Source: Hymenobacter sp. YIM 151500-1
GTDB taxonomy: Bacteria; Bacteroidota; Bacteroidia; Cytophagales; Hymenobacteraceae
Length of the DNA: 64,000 bases
Direction: 5' to 3'
NCBI RefSeq assembly: GCF_025979885.1
Contig: NZ_CP110139.1
Location: 4,050,001-4,114,000, forward strand
Shown here in pieces: positions 9,101 through 15,855 of this stretch (position 1 is its first letter; each line of letters begins with the position of its first letter). Position numbers and translations under genes: made by a program. The notes under the pieces were generated by a model. That model worked only from the letters and a program-made list of their open reading frames with translations, did no database searches and was not told the origin of the DNA.

Positions 9101-9268
9101 GGCCAGCGCGCCACCCGCTTGGGCCGCGTGACGGCGGATGGACAGCTACACGTGCGGCAAACGGGCAAAACCATCATTGCGGCCAGCACCGCCGCCCTGC
9201 GCCACGCCTGGACCAACGGACCTGTGAATCGAATTATTGGCTTCGGCCAGCACGAAGCCGCGCGCTAA
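6158..9268 (+). CDS. purL: Phosphoribosylformylglycinamidine synthase, PurS-PurL type, with in-frame palindromic insert
   Basis: 1036 residues from TTG 6158. Residues 1 to about 150 form a PurS-like domain, followed by the linker ('DCELEIIAQTWSEHCKHKEF') and two AIRS-type halves; the glutaminase domain of the 1300-residue enzyme is absent and is supplied by purQ, which starts 13 bases later. It makes FGAM from FGAR, ATP and ammonia. 'KVETHNSPSAIDPYGGA' is the ATP/metal loop. Residues about 623-661 are encoded by a 116-bp palindrome (8024-8139) and look unlike enzyme sequence; they fall between the two halves, where a loop can be tolerated. Confidence 0.93.
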   Translation: MDSTQRTIQLLLKPGQHDGEGQRVAEAAQRHLGLSTGRVQSTALYTVRYPVSGEQLRDFATHCLQDPVLHDVALDEFRHDPALRSYILVAKLPGVTDDEGISAQNALGDFLNQPLDTHTQHIFSKRLYFLEHELPEQDLRRLAEELLGNKLINRFEVGPATQIRDYTPRPGGGAEAVTDTVRLVGLTDEELVQLSKDNLYALNLEEMRAVRDQYASIREERQAQGLPQDPTDCELEIIAQTWSEHCKHKEFAALIKYRDADTGEETEIDGLFKTYIKAATAEVDRQLRQNGNDWLVKVFSDNAGAVRINPESLFVWKVETHNSPSAIDPYGGAITGILGNNRDPLATGIGGARLLFNTNVLCFGNPEFSGTLLSNQLHPRRIFEGVRKGIEDGGNKSGVPTVNGAIVFDDRYAGKPLVYCGTGAVMPMQLAGLDSWEKKIDPQDRIIMAGGRVGKDGIHGATFSSIELDETSPATAVQIGSPITQKLAMDFLLLATRRGLIKCSTDNGAGGLSSSIGELATISGGAVVELKRVPLKYPGLRPWEIFVSESQERFTLAVEPAKLDELLALGREMEVELTDIGYFTADGYLDVRFDGAPVARLNMEFLHNGVPRKVLEAEWKRPASLPSPLSFREEGLVLESSSSKLETSPPSLKERGLGGEATYTQVLERLLGSLNICSRESVIRQYDHEVKGRTIIKPLMGATGQAPQDAAVVRFNFESWEGVAVSNGILPRFGDLDAYHMSAGAFDEAVRQIIAVGGKLPNLRYGDGNFWSVNDNFCVPDSVYDPVTNPDGKLKLAKLVRMCQALRDATAAYCIPLTSGKDSMKNDFKADGVKISVPPTVLYSMTAKIEDVRRTITSDFKQADDVIYLLGETYDELGGSEFYQLFGELGANVPQVRFEQAKELYRLVGEANDRNLIQSCHDLSDGGLAVALAEATFGYGFGAEVELPQELPVHVQLFSESHSRFVATVAPEDVVAFEQHFGQRATRLGRVTADGQLHVRQTGKTIIAASTAALRHAWTNGPVNRIIGFGQHEAAR
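8024..8139. repeat. Palindromic element inserted in frame in purL
   Basis: The outer bases GCCTCAC and GTGAGGC and about 48-base arms with a few mismatches form one long hairpin around CTAGCTCTAG. The same family lies in purN (13331-13454) and purM (16534-16655). The translated text includes SPLSFREEG and SLKERGLGGE. No stop is created, and the frame continues on both sides. Confidence 0.9.
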
Positions 9269-9281
9269 GCGCCCTAGTCAG

Positions 9282-10847
9282 ATGGAAGAGAAACCCAAAC
9301 TGCCGGACCTGAACACGCCCCCGCACCCCCAGTTCGACCACACCGGGCCCGTTACGGATGCGGGCGGCAACCTGCTGGTGCCCGGCTACAAGAGCGTGGG
9401 CACCGGCCACGAAACCACCGAGCCGCTGAAAGGCACTGGGGAAAGCCGGACCGAAGACGAGCAGGCAGGGGACAAAGACGAGCAGCCGCAGGAAGGCATC
9501 AGCCAATCCTACGCGGCAGGCCAACAACCAGCAGCCAACAGCCAACAGCCAGTCAAGGCCCTTATCCTGACCGGCTTTGGTATCAACTGCGAAGAGGAGT
9601 TTGCCGCCGCCTACCGCCTGGCCGGGGCCGAGGCCACCATCGTGCACCTCAACCAGGTGCTGCACGGCCACGTCAGCATCCACGACTACGACATTCTGAA
9701 CTTCCCCGGCGGCTTCAGCTTCGGCGACGACCTGGGCTCGGGCGTGGTGCTGGCTAACAAGCTGCGCTACCGCCGCAATGCCGCGGGCCGCACCCTGCTC
9801 GACGACATCCGGCAGTTCGTTGCCAACGGCAAGTTTGTCATGGGCATTTGCAACGGCTTCCAGGTGCTCGTGAAGCTGGGCCTGCTGCCCAACCTCAGCG
9901 GCACCGTGACGCCCGAAGTAACCCTGACCCACAACGCCTCGGGCCGCTACGAGGACCGTTGGGTGAAGCTGAAAGTCAACCCCAAGTCGAACTCGCCCTT
10001 CCTGCGCGGCCTCGACACGCTGGAAGTGCCCGTGCGCCACGGCGAAGGTCGCCTTATCATTAAGGGCACTGACACCCTGGCCGAAATTCAGGCCCGCGGC
10101 CTCAACTGCCTGTCGTATGTGGACTTCGACGGCTCGCCCACCGACGTGTACCCCCACAACCCCAACGGCGCCGACCTGAACTGTGCCGGCCTGACGGACC
10201 CCACCGGCCAAGTGTTCGGGCTGATGCCGCACCCGGAGGCGTTTCTGTCCTTGTACAACCACCCGGACTGGGCCCGGCGGAAGCGGATGCAGCCGGAAAC
10301 TTCCGAGGAAGGGGACGGGCTGCGGCTGTTTCGGAATATTGTGGAGCATGTGGCCGCCCTCCACGGCGGACCCCTCCCCCCGGCCCCCTCCCCAAAAGGG
10401 AGGGGGGGCCAGACGAATGAGGAGGTAGGAAGCGAAAAGTCAGTTGCTTCCGAATTTCAGACGGCACAGGAGCATATCTTCACCACCACGCCCCAGAAGT
10501 GGAAGACGCTAGGGCCTTGGGCGCGTGAGAACCGCAAGCAACCTACCGAAGCGGAAGCAAAGCTATGGGACGAATTGCGGCGCGAGAAGCTGGGCGTTCA
10601 ATTCCGGCGGCAGCACGCCATTGATTCCTACATCGTGGATTTTGTTTGTCTTTCAGCTAAGCTGATTGTCGAGGCCGATGGAGAGATTCACGACGACGCA
10701 GAGCAAGCCGCTTACGATAAAGACCGAACGAGCGTGTTGCAGGGAATTGGCTACGAGGTGCTGCGCTTCAGCAACCAAGAAATTCTGCATCAAACCGACC
10801 AGGTACTACGGCAAATTCAAAGCCGCTTAACCCACATCCAAGCCTGA
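9282..10847 (+). CDS. purQ: PurQ glutaminase fused to a DUF559 nuclease-like domain
   Basis: 521 residues from ATG 9282, against about 230 for PurQ. Residues 1-90 are a polar low-complexity leader. From 'VKALILTGFGINCEEEF' to 'LRLFRNIVEHVAALHG' (about 92-364) is complete PurQ, with the nucleophile in 'GICNGFQ' (Cys near 188) and 'GLMPHPEA'; it feeds ammonia to PurL. The frame then crosses a 47-bp inverted repeat and continues into DUF559 (about 415-515): 'FRRQHAIDSYIVDFVC' and 'IVEADGEIHDD', the Asp and Glu-x-Asp set of this Vsr/PD-(D/E)XK-like fold. No ATG, GTG or TTG lies in frame between the two domains, so DUF559 would be made only as a fusion. Whether both parts work is unknown. Confidence 0.88.
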   Translation: MEEKPKLPDLNTPPHPQFDHTGPVTDAGGNLLVPGYKSVGTGHETTEPLKGTGESRTEDEQAGDKDEQPQEGISQSYAAGQQPAANSQQPVKALILTGFGINCEEEFAAAYRLAGAEATIVHLNQVLHGHVSIHDYDILNFPGGFSFGDDLGSGVVLANKLRYRRNAAGRTLLDDIRQFVANGKFVMGICNGFQVLVKLGLLPNLSGTVTPEVTLTHNASGRYEDRWVKLKVNPKSNSPFLRGLDTLEVPVRHGEGRLIIKGTDTLAEIQARGLNCLSYVDFDGSPTDVYPHNPNGADLNCAGLTDPTGQVFGLMPHPEAFLSLYNHPDWARRKRMQPETSEEGDGLRLFRNIVEHVAALHGGPLPPAPSPKGRGGQTNEEVGSEKSVASEFQTAQEHIFTTTPQKWKTLGPWARENRKQPTEAEAKLWDELRREKLGVQFRRQHAIDSYIVDFVCLSAKLIVEADGEIHDDAEQAAYDKDRTSVLQGIGYEVLRFSNQEILHQTDQVLRQIQSRLTHIQA

Positions 10848-10949
10848 TTTTGTCCCCATTTTCAAGTTAATTCATCCACACATAGAACCGCCCCACGCAT
10901 CCTCGTCTGGCTCCCCCTCCCTTTTGGGGAGGGGGCCGGGGGGAGGGGT
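10370..10949. mobile_element. 580-bp element with 47-bp terminal inverted repeats carrying DUF559
   Basis: Left repeat 10370-10416 and right repeat 10903-10949 are reverse complements at 46 of 47 bases; each also contains an inner palindrome (CCCCTCCC-AAAA-GGGAGGGG type). Between them lies only the DUF559 coding segment and about 50 non-coding bases. No transposase is present. The element joins the 3' end of purQ and stops 8 bases before the purC ATG. The ends resemble those of the element at 43309-43717. Confidence 0.85.
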
Positions 10950-10957
10950 TTCACCCC

Positions 10958-11935
10958 ATGAACACCCTCAACCACTTCGCCACCCCGCAGCTCCAGCTCT
11001 TGCACCGCGGCAAAGTTCGCGACTCGTACCGTGCGCCCTCGGGCGAGCGGCTCATTGTGGTGACCGACCGGCTGTCGGCGTTCGACTCGGTGCTGGAAAC
11101 GCCCGTGGCCCACAAGGGTGCCGTGCTAAATGGCCTGGCTGCTTTCTGGTTTGAAAAGACCCGTCATATCATTCCCAACCACGTCATCGAGCTGCTCGAC
11201 CCCAACGTGACGCTGGCCAAGGAAGCCGAGCCGATTCGGGTGGAGATGGTGGTGCGGGGCTACATCACGGGCTCCATGCTGCGCGGCTACCAGAAGGGGC
11301 AGCGCACCTTCTCGGGCGTAGCCGTGCCCGACGGCCTGACCAAGCACCAGCAGTTCCCCGAGCCCATCGTCACGCCCACTACCAAGGAGGAGTCGGACCG
11401 CGAAATCACCCCGGAGAACCTGGTGAGTGAAGGTTGGGTGCCGGCCGACTTGTACGAGCAGATGCGGGTGAAGTCGCTGGGGCTGTTCAACTTCGCTTCG
11501 CAGTGGATGGCCGAGCGCGGCATCATCCTGGTGGACACCAAGTACGAGTTTGGGCTGCTAAATGGGGAGTTGATTCTGATTGACGAAATCCACACGCCCG
11601 ACTCGTCGCGCTTCTGGAGTGCTGAGGACTACGCCCGCAACCCCGAAGCCGTGGAGCAGATAGACAAAGAGTACGTGCGCCAGTGGCTGCTGCAAAACAA
11701 GCAGGACGGCCAGTACCCGCGCGCCCTCACGCCCGAAGTAGCCCAGGAAGCCAGCCGCCGCTACCTCGACATCTACCAGCGCATCACCGGCCAGCCCCTG
11801 CCCATCGGCTCCGACGTCAGCACCGGCGGCGACGTGCACGCCCGCATCGTGGGCAACTTGGTGCGCGCCGGCATTATGCGCGACGACGATGCCGAACTGC
11901 CTGCTCCGGAAACCCGCCAGCCGGCTTTGGCCTAG
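10958..11935 (+). CDS. purC: Phosphoribosylaminoimidazole-succinocarboxamide synthase
   Basis: 325 residues from ATG 10958. 'LLHRGKVRDSYRAPSGERLI' is the nucleotide-binding N-terminus, 'VTDRLSAFDSVL' and 'VEMVVRGYITGS' are SAICAR synthetase signatures, and 'LILIDEIHTPDSSRFW' is the C-terminal signature. It couples CAIR with aspartate using ATP. The length matches the longer, fungal-like form common in Bacteroidota. The start lies only 8 bases after the DUF559 element, so its own leader has been replaced by the repeat; expression probably depends on read-through from purQ. Confidence 0.95.
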   Translation: MNTLNHFATPQLQLLHRGKVRDSYRAPSGERLIVVTDRLSAFDSVLETPVAHKGAVLNGLAAFWFEKTRHIIPNHVIELLDPNVTLAKEAEPIRVEMVVRGYITGSMLRGYQKGQRTFSGVAVPDGLTKHQQFPEPIVTPTTKEESDREITPENLVSEGWVPADLYEQMRVKSLGLFNFASQWMAERGIILVDTKYEFGLLNGELILIDEIHTPDSSRFWSAEDYARNPEAVEQIDKEYVRQWLLQNKQDGQYPRALTPEVAQEASRRYLDIYQRITGQPLPIGSDVSTGGDVHARIVGNLVRAGIMRDDDAELPAPETRQPALA

Positions 11936-11979
11936 AACAACTCAGCGAAACCCTCTGCGAACCTCTGCGAGAAATTCCA

Positions 11980-13278
11980 TTGCTAGTGACCCCCACTCCC
12001 ACAAACATCGTCCTGCTCGGCGCCGGCGCCCGTGAACACGCCTTGGCGTGGAAGCTGACCCGCGACGGCGCCACCGTGCACGTGCTGCCCGGCAACGCTG
12101 GCATCCCCGGCAGCCACCCCGCCATCAGCGCCACCGATTTCCCGGCCATTCAGCAGTTCTGCCAAGAAAAGGATGTGCAGCTGATTGTGGTAGGCCCCGA
12201 AGCACCACTGGCGGCGGGCGTAGCCGATTATTTCCAGGATTCGGACATTCGGGTGTTTGGGCCGAGCCGGGCGGGGGCCACGCTGGAAAGCTCCAAGGTG
12301 TGGAGCAAGGACTTTATGCGGCGGCACGGCGTAGCCACGGCTAAGTCGTGGAAGTTTCGCTCGGACCAGCTGAACGAAGCCCGCGCCAAGGCTGCTGAGC
12401 TGGACGGCCAGGTGGTGGTGAAGTACGACGGCCTGGCCGCCGGCAAAGGCGTGTACGTGTGCTCCTCTACGGAAGAGGCCGAAGAAGCCCTGCGCAGCTT
12501 GCAAGCTGAGCACACCGGCTGGTTTAGCTTCCTGCTCGAAGAGAAGCTGACCGGCCCCGAAATCAGCATCATCGGCATCACCGACGGCAACCGGATTCGG
12601 CTGCTCAGCCCTTCCCAGGACCATAAGCAGCTGCTGGCCCACGACCAGGGTCCCAACACCGGCGGCATGGGCGCCTACTGCCCCGTGCCCTTCTGCGACG
12701 ACAACGTGCTGGCCGCCATCCGCCAGGACATCGTGGACCCCACCCTGCGCGGTTTGCAAACCGAGCCGTTTAGCTTCCGGGGATTCATCTACTTTGGCAT
12801 CATGCTCACGCCCCAGGGCCCCAAGCTGCTGGAGTACAACGTCCGCCTCGGCGACCCGGAAGCCGAAGTGCTGCTGCCGGCCCTCGACACCAGTCTGCTT
12901 GACCTCATCACGGCCACCCTCGACGGCCGCCTAGCTGAAACTGTAGTGCGCCAACGCCCTGGTGCCTACGTGGGCGTAGTGCTGGCCTCGGGTGGCTACC
13001 CGGCCAGCGGCTTTCCAGTGGGCTTCCCCATCACCGGCCTCGACCAGCTCCACCCCGGCACCCTCGTTTTCCACGGCGCCACTAAGCGCACCGCCGAGGG
13101 CCAGCTCGTCACCAACGGGGGCCGGGTGCTGGTGCTTGTCGCCCACGGCCACGACTTGGAAGAAGCCGTAGCCCGCGTGTACCGCGAAGCCGAGAAAGTG
13201 CAGTTTGAAGGCATGTACATCCGCCCCGATATCGGCCAGCGGCCGGAGCCGACGGAGATTTTCAGTGCGGTGAGATGA
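11980..13278 (+). CDS. purD: Phosphoribosylamine-glycine ligase
   Basis: About 432 residues from TTG 11980, or GTG 11986, just before 'NIVLLGAGAREHALAWKL'; the longer frame reaching back into purC is not protein-like. An ATP-grasp enzyme that makes GAR from phosphoribosylamine and glycine. 'VVKYDGLAAGKGVYV' is the ATP-binding lysine region, 'GPNTGGMGAYCPVPF' the substrate loop and 'LEYNVRLGDPEAE' the metal site. The stop codon overlaps the purN start (ATGA at 13275-13278), so the two are translationally coupled. A short CTCTGCGA repeat lies in the 44-base gap after purC. Confidence 0.93.
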   Translation: MLVTPTPTNIVLLGAGAREHALAWKLTRDGATVHVLPGNAGIPGSHPAISATDFPAIQQFCQEKDVQLIVVGPEAPLAAGVADYFQDSDIRVFGPSRAGATLESSKVWSKDFMRRHGVATAKSWKFRSDQLNEARAKAAELDGQVVVKYDGLAAGKGVYVCSSTEEAEEALRSLQAEHTGWFSFLLEEKLTGPEISIIGITDGNRIRLLSPSQDHKQLLAHDQGPNTGGMGAYCPVPFCDDNVLAAIRQDIVDPTLRGLQTEPFSFRGFIYFGIMLTPQGPKLLEYNVRLGDPEAEVLLPALDTSLLDLITATLDGRLAETVVRQRPGAYVGVVLASGGYPASGFPVGFPITGLDQLHPGTLVFHGATKRTAEGQLVTNGGRVLVLVAHGHDLEEAVARVYREAEKVQFEGMYIRPDIGQRPEPTEIFSAVR

Positions 13279-14048
13279 TGGAGCAGATTCAGCCCGCCGC
13301 AGCGCCTCATCCTGTCGTCCCCTCACCGGGGACCTCACCCCCTAGCCCCCTCTCCAAAAGAGAGGGGGAACTAGCTCTAAAAGTAGAGGCTAGCTCTAGT
13401 AAACAAGAAACTAGTTCCCCCTCTCTTTTGGAGAGGGGGCTAGGGGGTGAGGTCCCCAACAAGGCCCGCCTCGCTATTCTCCTTTCCGGCCGCGGCTCCA
13501 ACATGGTGGCCCTGGTCAACGGCGTCCAACACGGCGTTTTGAAGGACCTGGCCGAAGTGGTTGTGGTGTTCAGCAATAAACCCGACGCGCCGGGCCTGGA
13601 AACTGCCGCCGCGCTGGGCTGCCCCACGGCCAGCCTCAGCAGCCAGGGGCGCAAGCGGGAGGAGTTTGATGCGCAGGTGGTGGAGCTACTGAAGGGTTAC
13701 CAGCCCGATTATGTGGTGCTGGCCGGCTACATGCGCATCTTGTCGGGCACGTTCGTGCGGGCGTTTGCTGGGCGCATCCTCAACATTCACCCCGCCGACA
13801 CCCACCAGCACCAGGGCCTGCACGCCTACGAGTGGGCCTTTGAACAGCAGTTGCCGGAAACCAAAATCACCGTGCACCTGGTTGACGAAGGCCTCGACAC
13901 CGGCCCCATTCTGGCGCAGGCTCCCGTAGACCTGCGCGGCGCCGCTACCCTCGCCGAAGTGGAACGCCGCGGCCTTGCCGTGGAGCACCAGCTCTACGCC
14001 GACACCGTAGCGCGGCTGCTTCGCAGTGAATTAAAAATTGAGAAGTAA
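13275..14048 (+). CDS. purN: Phosphoribosylglycinamide formyltransferase with N-terminal palindromic insert
   Basis: 257 residues from ATG 13275, against about 190-200 for the family. Residues about 20-60 are encoded by a 124-bp palindrome (13331-13454) placed before the Rossmann fold, which begins at 'ARLAILLSGRGSNMVAL'. 'YVVLAGYMRILS', 'ILNIHPADTHQHQGLHAYEW' and 'VHLVDEGLDTGPIL' hold the catalytic Asn, His and Asp. It transfers a formyl group from 10-formyl-THF to GAR. Because the insert lies before the core it should not disturb the active site. Confidence 0.93.
   Translation: MMEQIQPAAAPHPVVPSPGTSPPSPLSKREGELALKVEASSSKQETSSPSLLERGLGGEVPNKARLAILLSGRGSNMVALVNGVQHGVLKDLAEVVVVFSNKPDAPGLETAAALGCPTASLSSQGRKREEFDAQVVELLKGYQPDYVVLAGYMRILSGTFVRAFAGRILNIHPADTHQHQGLHAYEWAFEQQLPETKITVHLVDEGLDTGPILAQAPVDLRGAATLAEVERRGLAVEHQLYADTVARLLRSELKIEK
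13331..13454. repeat. Palindromic element inserted in frame in purN
   Basis: The two arms, 13331-13374 and 13411-13454, are exact reverse complements over 44 bases, around a centre containing CTAGCTCTAG. The translated text includes SPLSKREGE and SLLERGLGGEV. The perfect arms suggest a recent insertion or active conservation of the hairpin. Confidence 0.92.
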
Positions 14049-14062
14049 GTCTTTCCCAGCCC

Positions 14063-14166
14063 GTCATGCTGAGCGCAGTCGAAGCATCTCTCCCGCTTCG
14101 TCTGCACGATAGAAGTTACCCTCGGTAGAGATGCTTCGGCAAGCGGACGCCAGATGGAGCAGGACG
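14063..14166. repeat. GTCATGCTGAGC-family palindrome between purN and purF
   Basis: The left arm holds GTCATGCTGAGC and GAAGCATCTCT, the right arm AGAGATGCTTCGGC followed by CCAGATGGAGCAGGAC. The same family occurs at 21561-21692, 39082-39173, 47384-47521 and 48432-48548. It lies between two co-directional genes. Confidence 0.85.
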
Positions 14167-14221
14167 TTCCACTTGTCAATTTTTAATTTTCAATTCCCAA
14201 TTCTTAATTCCCCAACCCCCC

Positions 14222-15724
14222 ATGTGCGGAATAGTAGGTTTTTACGGCCCCGAGGATGTTGCCCACGACATCGTGTTTGGCCTGACGGCGCTCCAGCACC
14301 GTGGGCAGGACGCGGCCGGCATCTGCACCTTTGACGACAACTTCCACCTTTGCAAAGGCAACGGCCTGATTGCCGACGTGTTCCGGCCCAAGCAGCTCAA
14401 GAAGCTGACCGGCAACATCGGCATCGGGCATGCGCGCTACACCACCCAGGGCTCCAACGACTCGGCCCTGGCCCAGCCGTTTACTACCAGCTATCCGTTT
14501 GGGCTGGCCATGGTGCACAACGGCAACGTCATCAACTTCCGGGACGTGGCTAAGCGCCTGCACGACAAGTACCACGTGCTACCCAAAACCAGCAACGACC
14601 TGGAGCTGATTATGTACACCTTCGCCTCGGAGCTGCGGCTGAAGAACCTCGACAACCTGTCGGTGGTGGACATCTTCGACGCCGTGGAGACGACGCAGGA
14701 ACTGGTGAAGGGCGCTTACGCCACCATCACCGTCATTGCCGGGCACGGGCTGCTGGCTTTCAACGACCCGCTGGGCATCCGGCCCCTGGTGCTGGGCCGC
14801 CGCGACACGCCCCGCGGGCCGGTGTACGCCTTTGCCTCGGAAAGCACCTGCTTCGACTACCTGGGCTTCGAGTTCATCAAGAACGTGGGGCCGGGGCAGG
14901 TCGTGTTTATCGACCAGAACTTTCAGGTGCATTTCAAGAACCCGTACGCCCTGCCCAAGGCATTCTGCGTGTTCGAGCACATCTACTTTGCCCGCGAAGA
15001 CTCCACCATTAACGGCCGGCTGGTGGCGCGGGAGCGGGTGCGCCTGGGTAAGATGCTGGCCCGCAAAGTGCTGGCGGCCGGCCTGGAGCCCGACATGGTG
15101 ATTGACGTGCCGTCGTCGGGGTACTTTGCGGCTTCGGGGCTGGCCGAGGCCATTGGGGTGCCCTACCGGCGCGGGCTGGTAAAGAACAACCACATGGGCC
15201 GCTCCTTCATTGTGAGCAGCCAGGCGGGCCGAGAAGACGTGGTGAAGAAAAAGCTCAACCCTATTCGGGAGTTTGTGCAGGGCAAGAAGGTGGCCGTGGT
15301 GGACGACAGCATCGTGCGCGGTACCACGTCAAGGCGCATCGTGAGCATCCTGCGCGAGGCGGGAGCCACCGAGGTGTACTTCATCAGCAGCGCCCCGCCC
15401 ATCATCAGCCCCTGCATCTATGGCATCGACATGGCCATGAGCACCGAGCTGATTGCGGCCAACCATACTGAGGAGGAAATCTGCCGCTACATCGGGGCCG
15501 ACCGGGTTATCTATCAGGACCTCCAGGACCTGCAAGCCCTCTTCGACGAGGATAAAGGCCACGGGGGCAGCTGCTTCGCCTGCTTCTCGGGCCGCTACCC
15601 CACCGGCGACGTCACCAAGTACCTGCGCCACATCCAGGAGGAGCGCCAAAGCCACCGCGACAAAGACAAAAAAGGCGCCGCTACGTCGGTGAGTGCCAAG
15701 GCCCCCGAGCCAACCGAGCATTAG
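14222..15724 (+). CDS. purF: Amidophosphoribosyltransferase, iron-sulfur type
   Basis: 500 residues from ATG 14222. The second residue, in MCGIVGFYG, is the glutaminase nucleophile Cys after Met removal. 'VAVVDDSIVRGTTSRR' is the PRPP-binding motif. Cysteines in 'KAFCVFEHIYFA', 'PPIISPCIYGID' and 'CFACFSGRYPTGD' match the four ligands of the [4Fe-4S] cluster of the Bacillus-type enzyme. It makes phosphoribosylamine, the committed step of purine synthesis. The propeptide of the Bacillus enzyme is absent. It lies between two palindromes, at 14063-14166 and 15747-15850. Confidence 0.95.
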   Translation: MCGIVGFYGPEDVAHDIVFGLTALQHRGQDAAGICTFDDNFHLCKGNGLIADVFRPKQLKKLTGNIGIGHARYTTQGSNDSALAQPFTTSYPFGLAMVHNGNVINFRDVAKRLHDKYHVLPKTSNDLELIMYTFASELRLKNLDNLSVVDIFDAVETTQELVKGAYATITVIAGHGLLAFNDPLGIRPLVLGRRDTPRGPVYAFASESTCFDYLGFEFIKNVGPGQVVFIDQNFQVHFKNPYALPKAFCVFEHIYFAREDSTINGRLVARERVRLGKMLARKVLAAGLEPDMVIDVPSSGYFAASGLAEAIGVPYRRGLVKNNHMGRSFIVSSQAGREDVVKKKLNPIREFVQGKKVAVVDDSIVRGTTSRRIVSILREAGATEVYFISSAPPIISPCIYGIDMAMSTELIAANHTEEEICRYIGADRVIYQDLQDLQALFDEDKGHGGSCFACFSGRYPTGDVTKYLRHIQEERQSHRDKDKKGAATSVSAKAPEPTEH

Positions 15725-15746
15725 GTAAGTTAGAAACCGGCCAAAC

Positions 15747-15850
15747 GAGGTAGAGACGCAACATGTTGCGTCTCGTCGTTGAACGGACGGAACCACGCCA
15801 ATCAAACAGCATCAGCAACGACGAGACGCAACATGTTGCGTCTCTACCTC
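15747..15850. repeat. Inverted repeat with GAGACGCAACATGTTGCGTCTC cores
   Basis: Two perfect 35-base arms (15747-15781 and 15816-15850) lie in opposite orientation, each with its own palindromic core GACGCAACATGTTGCGTC. Shorter relatives occur at 55957-55982 and 60770-60799. The right arm ends 5 bases before the purM start. Confidence 0.88.
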
Positions 15851-15855
15851 TTCAT

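Noticed and set aside
11683..11979. N-terminal extension of the purD frame overlapping purC
   Set aside because: The text is Arg/Pro/His-rich and lies in another frame of purC; the conserved fold begins just after TTG 11980 / GTG 11986.
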